Of a stretch of DNA of 64,000 bases, positions 48,735 through 59,745 are shown one piece after another; position 1 is the first letter of the stretch, and each line of letters starts with the position of its first letter. The translations under genes and the position numbers were made by a program. The DNA is taken from the NCBI RefSeq assembly GCF_963678635.1, contig NC_087063.1, forward strand, positions 50,109,220 through 50,173,219. The letters run 5' to 3'. The notes below the pieces were generated by a model. The model had not been told where the DNA came from. It saw only the letters and a program-made list of their open reading frames with translations, and did not search any database. This DNA is from Symsagittifera roscoffensis (Eukaryota; Xenacoelomorpha; Acoela; Convolutidae).

Positions 48735-50258
48735 TCAGGTCATAAGAATGTGTTTGGTAAATTTTCTATCTGAACGCACATAAACTGTTGATGACGGATC
48801 AGGTTGCGGTCCGTATACTGGTAAGAGCAGTGACTCCATATCAAAGTAGATTACTCTGGATACGTACCAACGAGCTGTTGAGTTTTTGAACTTGTGATCA
48901 TCTTATTCCGGCTTGGGCATTGTTTTGACGACATCTTCATCTTGGTAGCACAATTCTTGATGTCCTCTCAGAGTTTCGAATGAAGCGCATGCGTGGAAAC
49001 ATTTGCGGCAAATCTCAGATTGAAATCGGTGCACTCTGTGCCGCACGTATTCGACCAGTTTCTGGAGATCACTTATCAACACATAGTGATATTTTGATCT
49101 ATATGTCAGCAGCAACAAGTCCACAATCAGGCTAGTAGTGAATCTGCTCGATACTCCTATGGGAAACAATTCGCCATTGTTGAACCTGAACAGAAAAATA
49201 ATTTTTATGCCTAGGTTTGGATTGAATGATAAAGGGTGTTTGAATAGGTGAAGAATATTAATGAAGGAATTTTAAGGTTTTCAAAGGGCAAATAGAATTT
49301 TCTTACCGGAAAATGTTGATTTGACAAGTGTTCGGCTTTTCAGATCTGTCCATATCCATCAGACCCATTGGCATTTCGTATTCCCCATTGATTTTCACAA
49401 CTCTTTCTTTGTCGAGATCGTAGGTTGAGACTTTGTTTTGCTCCGGCCACCGTCTAGATGTGAGGTAGAGGGTCGGCTCATTCACGTTGTGATATGCGGC
49501 AACAAAGCAGCAGAGAAAGCAACGGTCATCATCTTTAGTGTTGATTTTGTGGGCAGAGAAGAAGCAGCGCTGAGTGCATCAGGTAGCTCGAGGTACGATC
49601 CGGCTCCTTATGGTGATAAGGCCGCGAAGTTGATTTGCATTTTTCAATTCGTGCAAAAATCCATCCGCTACCATGAGAAGAGAACGAATTGACTTGGTAG
49701 ACCAAACAGTTCCAACAGCTTGGTCCTTTCGAAATTTTCACTGTCCCTGTCTTGCACAGTAAGAACTTTGATCATTCCCAGTTTCACGTGGAATTGCACC
49801 TCTTTGACCCTTTCCAGTATGAGAGCACCTATTTCCTCCTTGTTTTGCATCAAGACTTGTAGCGAATCCATTTCTTTTTCACTAATTTTGAGGTCATATC
49901 GACGCAATTTGTCTCTGGACGCGCTTTCCGTTTGGGCAGCGGAATACGTCGTTTTAACGCCGTCCCAAACTGGCAATGCGTGCTTCTTCTGCAAATGTTG
50001 TTGATAGCTGAGAAATATTGTATGGCAACAGATACAATGACTATTGGAAGTCTTGTCATGTACCAGCTCGACGTACTCTCGGGCTTCCGACAAACTCTCG
50101 AATGATTCGAGACACTCATCGCAAACAGTTTGAGGAGGAGGGGAAGGAAGGATCTTGTGAACTTTTTGCTCATGTCTTCTCAAGTTTGTTTTAGAGTTCA
50201 GTATTTTTCCGCACTGCTGGCAAGGAACAGGTGTCGCGATAGAAGTAGAGTTCGGCAT
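48735..50258 (-). pseudogene. Polymerase B N-terminal part, copy B (truncated)
   Basis: Starts MPNSTSIATPVP at 50258. It has three C2H2-type fingers (CQQCGK...HEQKVH; CDEC; CICCHTIF...HLQKKH), the basic-hydrophobic Polinton N-terminal region to HGSGWIF, the DDDRCFL block, a 121-bp intron (49186-49306), the CRKCFHAC finger and an intact Exo I (IYFDMES). It then stops being polymerase at about 48797 and runs into the protease. Lesions: frame changes near 49690 and 49600, the shared frame change before DDDRCFL, and TAA after MPKPE shared with copy A. No palm domain. Confidence 0.85.
49186..49306 (-). other. Intron in polymerase B copy B (121 bp)
   Basis: Same position, length and phase as in copy A; donor reads GTAAGA. 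Confidence 0.75.
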
Positions 50259-50716
50259 TATTTGTTGATGTTACTGAAGTAGTTCAGGAAAGTTTCAAGA
50301 TTGAAGTAAAACTGGTTATGAAAAAGCAAAATCGAGAAGTGACTAGGACTAAAAACTTTGCGGTTAAGGGCAAGTAGAAGCCATTAACGAGAGTTATACT
50401 TCGCCGTGAACTCGAAAATAATTATTTTCCTTTCCAAAAACAGGGTTTATTACAGCTTTCAGCTCTATATGTCTCATCACTCTGTTCAAGTGCAAGACTT
50501 TTGTAAATTGAAAACTGATTCATTTACAGCCGCAAATTTTTTCTGTTAATCTTAAGCGATAATTTTTTCAAAGTTTGACAATTTTTAGGGGACTGGTTTA
50601 GATTTTCAGTTAACATTTCAGCATTAGATTACAAAATTTAAAATTAAATGATATTTGAAACAAAGGAAAAATTTTTGTTTAAGTTATTCGAACTCTTGAA
50701 ACTGTAGTTTTTTCTT

Positions 50717-51329
50717 TTATGGCGCATAGCAAGCTGCATTTTGAGGGGTGACTTGAATAAGATCTGGGGTCACTAGATCAATTGTCTCCTCACTAGATGA
50801 AACCCGAGCATCTGAATAGGAAGTGGATTGTTCTGGAGTTGAAACTGCTCCCCTAACAAACGACTCGGGAGACATTGCTATCGGAATTTTCCAGTACGCT
50901 TCGCGCTCTGCATAATCACGAATACATCCCTCCTTATTTTCATACAACGGCCTTGATTCGCAGTCATACGCGAAGAGAATTTTTCGGGAGACTGCTCGAG
51001 CGAGGTTGTGTCGTTTATCTCAATCTTTTCTAATGCCGAATAGCTATCATGAATAGTGAAACTCTCGTATATTCATTTTCGATTCTGTCGAAGTAGATTG
51101 ATGTGATCAAGGAGGTAGTTCGGCAGCAAGATATGACTTTTTTCAGTCTATTCCTCGTTTTATTCCCTTCGTTTTTTCGGAGAGCTAAGTCATTGAACAG
51201 ATATGCTGTAGACGGAGAGACTCTCTCTTTCTGTTGATGGATGACGGCAATCGATTCTCTCGTGTATGTTTGGTAGATAATTGTTCTTTCTCGATCAGAT
51301 ATTGATATTAATTGTAAAAGACCAGTCAT
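50717..51329 (-). pseudogene. Gene X, copy B
   Basis: Frames 51329-51030 (starts MTGLLQLISISDRE) and 50947-50717 (MYENKEGCIRDYAERE...NAACYAP). Same arrangement as copy A, with a different extent of the first frame. Unknown function. Confidence 0.4.
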
Positions 51330-51881
51330 GACTTGAAGTTATTTTAAGTATTGTTAAAATAAAATGACTGAACTACCAGAATGAAATTGAGAGAAAGAAA
51401 ATTATGAAAAGTTTAATAATGAGAATGAGACCAGGAAAGGGGTGGCATGGTTCAAATAGGTCAAAGCGAATAGCTTTGTAGGCGAAGCTATCAAATTTTG
51501 TTCTTTCTTTTACGCATGACACCTGAGGTCATGTTATGAATGAAAGTGCAACCAAATTTTTTAGGTTTATGTGATAGCTTTATTATAGTGGCTACGGTCG
51601 AATGCACTCAAGTTCAAGTTTTCATGATAGTTTGCCAGACATTCTTTGTCATACTGTTAAAGATTCATAACCGTGATTCATTGCAGTCATTAAATTTACC
51701 GTCACAAAAAACACTAGAAGATTTTTAGAATAAAGCCATCGTTAAGTGGTTCAGCATTAAAGATATTATATCCTTTGTGATTAAGTTTTATCCTTATGGC
51801 TTAAGGCGCTCGCAAAACAGGTAACCTAAATTTTTGCTTTTTTACAGATGTTGACTTTTTCGATGATTTTGGGATATATCT

Positions 51882-52184
51882 TCAAATGATAAACGTTTAG
51901 TTAGAGTCGGTGCAAAAACATTCGCACATACCGGTACTTATATAACTATCAAATTGTACAAAAAAGACGACGAGGGAACTTTCAAGTATCGACAAGGAAT
52001 AACTTTGTCAACTGGTGAAGTCGAGTCCTTGGCGGACAATTATACAGAAATCAAAAAATTGACGAAAGGAAAAAAATGCGACGTGACTGAAAAACTTAGA
52101 AAAAAGCGAATCAAATCTAAAATGTCTTCATGCTCGGAAAAGGAATGCAAAAGTGAAAACGATGATAACTGTCGAGTTGTGTAA
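51882..52184 (+). CDS. PC4-like protein (R), copy B
   Basis: Open for 100 codons with the same RQGITLSTGE core as the 47-kb copy and only conservative or few changes (VESLADNYTEIKKLTKG). An acceptor, CTTTTTTACAG, ends at 51847. Two copies staying open while neighbouring genes are riddled with breaks is notable, though they may simply be too short to have been hit. Confidence 0.55.
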   Translation, partial: SNDKRLVRVGAKTFAHTGTYITIKLYKKDDEGTFKYRQGITLSTGEVESLADNYTEIKKLTKGKKCDVTEKLRKKRIKSKMSSCSEKECKSENDDNCRVV

Positions 52185-52277
52185 CATTATTAACTCGTTA
52201 TTCTATTGAAACTTCAAAGCAATGGTTGAAGCAATGTATGAGCAATCCCCTGATTATTTCAAACAATAACGTAAAAA

Positions 52278-52820
52278 TTGCAAGTTTTCATCCTGAGTCA
52301 TGAACTCAACTTCTCAGGCTTCGCTTCAAAAGCAAATTTTGCGGTATGCTCCCATTCGAAGAAATTAGATTTTTGCAGTCATTCGATTGACAACGAAAAA
52401 CATTATCATATGTTGGTAGAATTCTCATACGAGTCTACCGATTTACTAAACAAGATGATTTCAAAAGCCTTCGTTGTCCCTTGTCTTCTCTACATTCAAA
52501 TATTTAATTTTGGGTTGCTGCAACTTTGAATTATCTGGCTCTTTGATGGAAAAACTGAAAATAACTGTGACTTATAACTCCATCAACAACCTAGATGTTA
52601 GTGGTGTTCCAGTTCGCAGACGATTGCCTCGAGTTTGCTTCGGCTCGCAGTCTAAATCTGTTCAAACTCAAACTGACATGATTACTAACGTAACAGTTGA
52701 ACTTTTATGAATATTTCGAATTTTGAAAATGCTGCTGAGTTTTCCAGAATAATTGACATAAGTTTAAGTGGGAATGGTTGTATGGAAATTGATTCAAACA
52801 CTTTGTTTGTGAAATATATC
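52278..52820 (+). pseudogene. Gene S, copy B
   Basis: First frame open from 52278 to 52529 (SHELNFSGFASK, HYHMLVEFSYES), beginning without ATG. Second frame from ATG 52547 (MEKLKITVTYNS) breaks after NVTVEL, then NAAEFSRIIDIS continues in another phase. Unknown function. Confidence 0.45.
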
Positions 52821-52887
52821 ATGGTGAAGAAATTCAACATCTCAATTTTTTTTTTGCTCTCTTCTATATCGAAAAGTTGTTGCTACA

Positions 52888-53010
52888 CAAGCAGAGGAAT
52901 TCCCGAGGAGCGTAGCGACGAGCAATGCCGGTTAGCTATTGCCCGCTAAACCAAATGGCCATGCCTTAATATTTCGAAGGACTTGATATGAAACTTTTCG
53001 CGGTTCACAT
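52888..53010 (+). repeat. Cassette-junction repeat, copy 3
   Basis: As 46232-46360, with GAGCGTAGCGACGAGCAATG. Confidence 0.8.
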
Positions 53011-53089
53011 AAACTTGTAGAAAAGAAAATCTGTTGTTGATAAGAATGAATTTTAAAAAAAAGAATTTATAAATTTTACAAAAACATCA

Positions 53090-53537
53090 ATAAAATAGTT
53101 TAGAATAACATTTGCTTAGCAAGTATTCTCAAATCATGATCATTAAGTTTGAAACCTATAGGAAAACTACTTGTAATTATAACATGAGCAATATAACTAC
53201 AATATCGTCCGCATAACACTGAATCAGCAGATTGTATCAGTTTTTTTCATCAGTAGTTGATTTCCCTCGTGAATTGTACGTCGAATATTCTTGTACACGA
53301 GGGGATAATAATTTGATCTTTTACCTAGAGGATCTGCGAAGAATATCTGTCCTCCAGCTTGAGCAAAAGCAACCAGTGGGTTCCAGGTTGATCCGATGGT
53401 GACGTTTTCATAATCATGAACGTATTATCGTTTTTCATTACTGAAGAGCATATGAAATCTCCCAGAAAAATACCTCTAGAGCGATATTTTAAATGTTTAC
53501 GACGGATAATAAGTTCCATTATTTGAAGATTGTACAA
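53090..53537 (-). pseudogene. Polinton cysteine protease, copy C
   Basis: QPGTHW His present, cysteine box reads CGRYC at about 53200. Shares the frame change after HW. One A more than copy A in the A-run before the cysteine box, so the frame is lost there. Sits directly after truncated polymerase copy C. Confidence 0.78.
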
Positions 53538-53544
53538 GTCTTTT

Positions 53545-55123
53545 TTGAGTCATAAGAGTGTGTTTGGTAAATTTTTTATCTGAACGCACATAAACTGTTG
53601 ATGACGGATCAGGTTGCGGTCCGTATACTGGCAAGAGCAGTGACTCCATATCAAAGTAGATTACTCTGGGTACGTACCAACGAGCTGTTGAGTTTTTGAA
53701 CTTGTGATCATCTTGTTCCGGCTTGGGCATTGTTTTGACGACATCTTCATCTTGGTAGCACAGTTCTTGATAACCTCTCAGAGTTTCGAATGAAGCGCAT
53801 GTGTGGAAACATTTGCGGCAAATCTCAGATTGAAATCGGTGCACTTTGTGCCGCACGTAATCGACCAGTTTCTGAAGATCGCTTATCAACACATAGTGAT
53901 ATTTTGATCTATCTGTCAGCAGCAACAAGTCCACAATCAGGCTAGTAGTGAATCTGCTCGATACTCCTACGGGAAACATTTCGCCATTGTTGAACCTGAA
54001 CAGAAAAATAATTTTTATGCCTAGGTTTGGATTGAAATATAAAGGGTGTTTGAATAGGTGAAGAATATTAATGAGGAAATTTTAAGGTTTTTAAAAGGCA
54101 AATAGAATTTGCTTACCGGAAAATGTTGATTTGACAAGTGTTCAGCTTTTCAGATCTGTCCATATCCATCAGACCCATTGGCATTTCGTAATCCCCATTG
54201 ATTTTCACAACTCCTTCTTTGTCGAGATCGTAGGTTGAGACTTTGTTTTGCTCCGGCCACCGTCTAGATGTGAGGTAGAGGGTCGGCTCATTCACGTTGT
54301 GATATGCGGCAACAAAGCAGCAGAGAAAGCAACGGTCATCATCTTTAGTGTTGATTTTGTGGGCAGAGAAGAAGCAGCGCTGAGAGCATCAGGTAGCTCG
54401 ATGGACGATCCGGCTCCTTATGTTGATAAGGCCGCGAAGTTGATTTGCATTTTCAATTCGTTCAAAAATCTATCCGCTACCATGAAAAGAGAACGAATTG
54501 ACTTGGGAGACCAATCAGTTCCAAGAATTGATCCCAGCTATTCCCTCGAAGTACACTGTCAATGTCTTCGTGTTCACAAACAGCTTGGTCCTTTCGAAAT
54601 TTTCACTGTCCCTGTCTTGCACAGTAAGAATTTTGATCATTCCCAGTTCCACGTGGAATTGCACCTCTTTGACCATTTCCAGTATGAGAGCACCTATTTC
54701 CTCCTTGTTTTGCATCAAGACTTGAAGCGAATCCATTTATTTTTCACTAATTTTGAGGTCAAATCGACGCAATTTGTCTCTGGACGCGCTTTCCGTTGGG
54801 GCAGCGGAATACGTCGTTTTAACGCCGTCCCAAACTGGCAATGCGTGATTCTTCTGCAAATGTTGTTGATAGCTGAGAAATATTGTATGGCAATAGATAC
54901 AATGACTATTGGAAGTCTTGTCATGTACCAGCTCGACGTACTCTCGGGCTTCCGACAAACTCTCGAATGATTCGAGACACTCATCGCAAACAGTTTGAGG
55001 AGGAGGGGGAGGAAGGATCTTGTGAACTTTTTGCTGATGTCTTCTCAAGTTTCTTTTAGAGTTCAGTATTTTTCCGCACTGCTGGCAAGGAACAGGTGTC
55101 GCGATAGAAGTAGAGTTCGGCAT
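53545..55123 (-). pseudogene. Polymerase B N-terminal part, copy C (truncated)
   Basis: Starts MPNSTSIATPVP at 55123 with the same finger series, then TAA in place of Glu after KISEK (54739-54737), further frame changes near 54480-54400, the shared frame change before DDDRCFL, a 121-bp intron (53996-54116), the CRKCFHTC finger and an intact Exo I (IYFDMES). This copy keeps the Gln codon after MPKPE that copies A and B have turned into TAA, so at this site it is the ancestral form. Truncated at about 53600, as in copy B. Confidence 0.85.
53996..54116 (-). other. Intron in polymerase B copy C (121 bp)
   Basis: Same position, length and phase as in copies A and B. Confidence 0.75.
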
Positions 55124-55594
55124 TATTTGTTGATGTTACTGAAGTAGTTCAGGAAAGTTTCAAGATTGAAGTAAAACTGGTTATGAAAAAGCAAAAACGA
55201 GAAGTGACTAGGACTAAAAACTTTGCGGTTAAGGGCAAGTAGAAGCCATTAACGAGAGTTATACTTCGCCGTGAACTTGAAAATATGTACTTTCCTTTCC
55301 AAAAACAGGGTTTATTACAGCTTTCAGCTCTATATGTCTCATCACTCTGTTCAAGTGCAAGACTTTTGTAAATTGAAAACTGATTCATTTACAGCCGCAA
55401 ATTTTTTCTGTTAATTTTAAGGACTAGCGATAATTTTTTTAAGGTTTGACAATTTTCAATTTTTAGGGGACTGGTTTAGATTTTCAGTTAACATTTCAGC
55501 ATTAGATTACAAAACTTAAAATTAAATGATATTTGAAACAAACGAAAGTTTTTTGTTTAAGTTATTCGAACTCTTGAAACTGTAGTTTTTTCTT

Positions 55595-56209
55595 TTATGG
55601 CGCATAGCAAGCTGCATTTGGAGGGGTGACTTGAATGAGATCTGGGGTCACTAGATCAATTGTCTCCGCACTAGATGAAACCCGAGCATCTGAATAGGAA
55701 GTTGATTGTTCTGGAGTTGAAACTGCTCCCCTAACAAACGACTCGGGAGACATTGCTATCGGAATTTCCCAGTACGCTTCGCGCTCTGCATAATCACGAA
55801 TACATCCCTCCTTATTTTCATACAACGGCCTTGATTCGCAGTCATACGCGAAGAGAATTTTTCTGGGAGACTGCTCGAGCGAGGTTGTGTCGTTTATCTC
55901 AGTCTTTTCTAATGCCGGATAGCTCTCGTGAATAGTGAAACTCTCGTATATTCATTTTTGATTCTGTCGAAGTAGATCTATGTGATCAAGGAGGTAGTTT
56001 GGCAGCAAGATATGACTTTTTTCAGTCTATTCCTCGTTTTTATTCCCGTCGTTTTTTCGGAGAGCTAAGTCATTGAACGGAAATGCTGTAGACGCAGAGA
56101 CTCTCTTTTTCTGTTGATGGATGACGGCAATCGATTCTCTCGTGTATGTTTGGTAGATAATTGTTCTTTCTCGATCAGATATTGATATTATTTGTAAAAG
56201 ACCAGTCAT
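55595..56209 (-). pseudogene. Gene X, copy C
   Basis: Frames 56209-56027 (MTGLLQIISISDRE) and 55825-55595 (MYENKEGCIRDYAERE...NAACYAP). Closest to copy B. Unknown function. Confidence 0.4.
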
Positions 56210-56760
56210 GACTTGAAGTTATTTTAAATTTTGTTAAAATAAAATGACTGAACTACCGAAAAGAAATTGAGAGAAAGAAAAATATGAAAAATTTAATAAT
56301 GAGAATTAGACCAGGAAAGGGGTGGCTTGGTTCAATTAGGTCAAAGCAAATAGCTTTTAGGCAAGGCTATCAAATTTTGTTCATTTTTTTACGCACGACA
56401 CCTGAGGTCATGTTATGAATGAATGTGAAACCAAATTTTTTAGATTTATGTGATAGCTTTATTATAGTGGCTACGGTCGAATGCACTCAAGTTAAAGTTT
56501 TCATGATAGTTTGCCAGACATTCTTTGTCATACTGTTAAAGATTCATAACCGTGATTCATAGCAGTCATTAAATTTACCGTCACAAAAAACACTAGAATA
56601 TTTTTAGAATATAGCCATCGTTAAGTGGTTTGTCATTAAAGGTATTATACCCTTTGTGATTAAGTTTTATCCTGATGACTTAAGGCGCTCATAAAACTGA
56701 TCACCTAAATTTTTACTTTTTTACAGATGTTGACTTTTTCGATGATTTTGGGATATATCT

Positions 56761-57065
56761 TCGAATGATAAACATTTAGTTAGAGTCGGTGCAAAAACAT
56801 TCGCACATACCGGTACTTATATAACTATCAAATTGTACAAAAAAAAGACGACGGGGGAACTTTCAAGTATCGACAAGGAATAACTTTGTCAACGGGTCAA
56901 TTCGAGTCCTTGGCGGACAATTATACAGAAATCAAAAAATTGACGAAAGGAAAAAAATGCGACGTGACTAAAAAACTTAGAAAAAAGCGAATCAAATCTA
57001 AAATGTCTTCATGCTCGGAAAAGGAATGCATTAGTGAAAACGATGATAACTGTCGAGTTGTGTAA
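56761..57065 (+). pseudogene. PC4-like gene (R), copy C, broken
   Basis: Same sequence as the 51.9-kb copy, but the A-run after LYK is two bases longer, shifting the frame before the core motif. Confidence 0.55.
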
Positions 57066-57158
57066 CCTTATTAACTCGTTATTCTATTGAAACTTCAAAG
57101 CAATGGTTGAAGCAATGTATGAGCAATCCCCTGATTATTTCAAACAATAACGTAAAAA

Positions 57159-57711
57159 TTGCAAGTTTTCATCCTGAGTCATGAACTCAACTTCTCAGGC
57201 TTCGCTTCAAAAGCAAATTTTGCGGTATGCTCCCACTCGAATAAATTAGATTTTTGCAATCATTCGATTGACATCGAAAAACATTATCATGTGTTGGTCG
57301 AATTCTCATACGAGTCTACCGATTTATTAAACAAGATGACTTCAAAAGCCTTTGTTGTCCCTTGTCTTCTCTACATTCAAATATTTGTTTTTTGGTTGCT
57401 GCAGCAATGAATTATCTGGCTCTTTGATGGAAAAACTGAAAATAACTGTGAAAAATAACTCCATCAACAACGTAGATGTTAGTGGTGTTCCAGTTCGCAG
57501 ACGATTGCCTCGAGTTTGCTGCGGCTCGCAGACTAAATCTGTTCAAACCCAAACTGACATGATTACTAACGTAACAATTGAACGCTTTACTAAAATTTTG
57601 AATGGTGAAAATGCTGCTGAGTTTTCTAGAATAATTGACATAATTTTAAGTGGGCATGGTTCTATGGAAATTGATTCAAACACTTTGTTTCAAGTCCTGC
57701 GTCAAATCTGA
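57159..57711 (+). CDS. Gene S, copy C (unknown, best-preserved)
   Basis: Two overlapping frames. The first (57159-57410, no ATG) reads SHELNFSGFASKANFAVCSH and contains EKHYHVLVEF, a His-hydrophobic-His word of the kind seen in HUH replication nucleases; that is only a suggestion. The second has an ATG at 57427 (MEKLKITVKNNS), a basic RRRLPRVCCGSQTKSVQTQT stretch and NAAEFSRIIDI; it ends shortly after crossing into the major capsid gene side at about 57690. No family recognised. Plus strand, convergent with the capsid gene. Confidence 0.4.
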
Positions 57712-58935
57712 GTTCGACCGAAATAATGCAATTGGTCAATTCAGGATGAATGAAATTGTGTGAAACCTCCTGATTAGATGTGAGATCAAAAGCCATCATA
57801 TAATGATTATTATAATTAGCGAGACTGACTCCATGACTATTGTTCAAAACAAAATCAAGAGCCTAAAGCGTATTGTAATAAATTCTTTTATTGTCTGATG
57901 TTGAGATGAGAGTTCCGGCAATGGGTAGACCGTTTCTGTATACAAGGATCTCAGTCAACCCAAACTTCGGGTAATGAAAAGGGTTTGTCCTATTAGTACA
58001 CAATATGCTTCGTTTATGTTCATTGCTACTATCATTCTTCGAACAGGTTCTTTTGCGAAAACATCCTCTCGTCGCCCGCTTTGTACTCCTGCAGTTGCGA
58101 GAAAAGTTTTTGGTACTCTTTCGATGTAATTGTAAGTTGCCGGGTTCTTCAACAAAGTTTTCTTTCTGTTGATGAGAGAAATAGTCAGTCACAGTCATCT
58201 TTCTGACATAGAGATTAGCTTCGACTATTTGAACCTTGTAGTGTTTAGCTGCATCTTCAGATATGACAACAAGATCTTTAGGAGAACGTCTAAGAGACAA
58301 TCTTATTGTCACACCGCTAAGTAGGTGCTTGTCACACGATAAGAAGTCGCAAGCAATTTTACCAAATAGCTTCAGCTCGTTCGAGGCCGCAACGAGACCC
58401 TTTACGATCCGTAACATCCTCAGCTCTCCTTCCATTACCGTCAATGGCTGATGGGTTTTCTTCATAATAATAACTTTGACAAGGTAAAACATGTTTTCTT
58501 GGCATCATTACTGTAAGAAAACTTGGTCTTAATAAAGATTTTATGGGCAAAATTAGCGTTGGTAGTTGATTTTTTCTCACCATTCAGCGACAGTGTACAC
58601 TCGGAAAATAATGAAGATAAAGGATTGTTAACAAAAGACGGCGTATCTCTTTTTCCGCATCTTGGCATGTGTTCGAAGCACGGTTTCATTGTTTCGAACA
58701 ATTTGTGCAACTATTTCCAAACGAGTACGTTGAAGATCGATGAAGTTATATCCTTCGCCGAGTACTTCAAACTCGAGCATAGGAACATCAGGAGAGTAGG
58801 AAGGTCCATTTTTTTGGGTAAATTCATTTCCAAAAGTGACAAGTAAAGGCGGTTTCTCCAATAAGTCCAACGAGCTAAGAGTTGCTTCACTCGGGATTAA
58901 ATTAGAAATCTTTTTTAACCCCTGTAAAGAAATCG
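57690..58935 (-). pseudogene. Polinton major capsid protein (double jelly-roll)
   Basis: Matches the widespread Polinton capsid family (often annotated F54H12.2-like). Visible blocks in order: SLDLLEKPPLL near the start, EFEVLGEGYNFIDL, PLSSLFSECTLSLNGEK, FLSCDKHLLSGVTIRLSLRR, HYKVQIVEANLYVRKM, NPFHYPKFGLTEILVYRNG, and at the end HYMMAFDLTSNQEVSH and VELRFDAGL. It would form the pseudohexameric shell. The blocks sit in alternating frames with at least four frame changes, so the gene is dead. No ATG is clear; an acceptor-like TTTCTTTACAG at about 58920 may precede the first exon. The 3' end is abutted by gene S of the cassette. Confidence 0.88.
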
Positions 58936-58989
58936 GAGCGATTTCTCTGTGCAGTTAGTTTTCTGGGAATGAGTTTTTTAAAATCCAAA

Positions 58990-59745
58990 TTACTAAACAC
59001 TTTACGATGATTCGGTTCAATTGTACATGCGGAACCGTTTTTCACTCGACGATTTGTATCAATGACTCGTAAAAGGGGTGCTCTTGTGTCTCATACTTTT
59101 TGATAATGAATTATATCCAGGTAAGCATAAGCTGAGTACCAGCACATACAACAACGGGATAGCCAGCAACAAGATCTTGGGTGAATGTGCTATGTTTCGA
59201 GCTTCCTTTTTTGTAACCTATATGATAGCCAGTTCCATCTCTGACTCCTTTGAATCCAAGTATACTAGGAATATGCGGGCTCGAAAAAAGTTATACCTTC
59301 CCAATAATGCAGCCTTAATGAAAGATGTTTGGGGATTGGATCTATTACGTAATCCATTTTCTTTAACTCTGTCTTTCGATGAATCTCATCCAGTATTCGT
59401 TCAATGCTCGTATACTCTCCTTTTGTTAGTTTCGCTGTTTTTCCAAGGTAAGGCCTGGAGATCTTGTCTTTCTCAAATTTCATGCTTGCTCTAACATGAT
59501 CTTTTTTGTAGTACACAATGTTGTTGTCAGTTACGTTGCTTATCTGAGTAAGCAAGGTAATTTCTGTAACTGCTACTCACCATTCACCTTGCAAATTTAT
59601 TTCTTCACTCAGGAGGTTGTTTTTGAAAATTGGCCAGACTGCTATCTTCAAAAACGTTCATTGATGCAGATGAAACTAGGGTAATTGTAATTGTAAAGGA
59701 AGGGGGAACGTTATGGGTGAAAAGGCTGGAAGTGTCCTCAGACAT
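58990..59745 (-). pseudogene. Polinton minor capsid (penton) protein
   Basis: Starts at ATG 59745 (MSEDTSSLF). Features of the single jelly-roll penton family: the LVSSASMNVFEDSSLANF opening, INLQGEW followed by VAVTEI, KTAKLTKGEYTSIERIL, then LGFKGVRDGTGYHIGYKK and QDLVAGYPVVVCAG. Lesions: a frame change at about 59640, a TGA at 59579-59577 directly after GEW, and a frame change near 59265. The start lies in the same open frame as the end of integrase, with no stop between them. C-terminal part (59100-58990) is decayed. Confidence 0.82.

Noticed and set aside
54248-54970. 240-codon plus-strand frame
   Set aside because: Antisense to polymerase B copy C, whose minus-strand finger and exonuclease motifs are clear.
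59577-59617. 38-bp intron in the minor capsid gene (GTGAGT...ACTCAG)
   Set aside because: The segment itself translates to the conserved VAVTEI strand, so the TGA is better read as a nonsense mutation.
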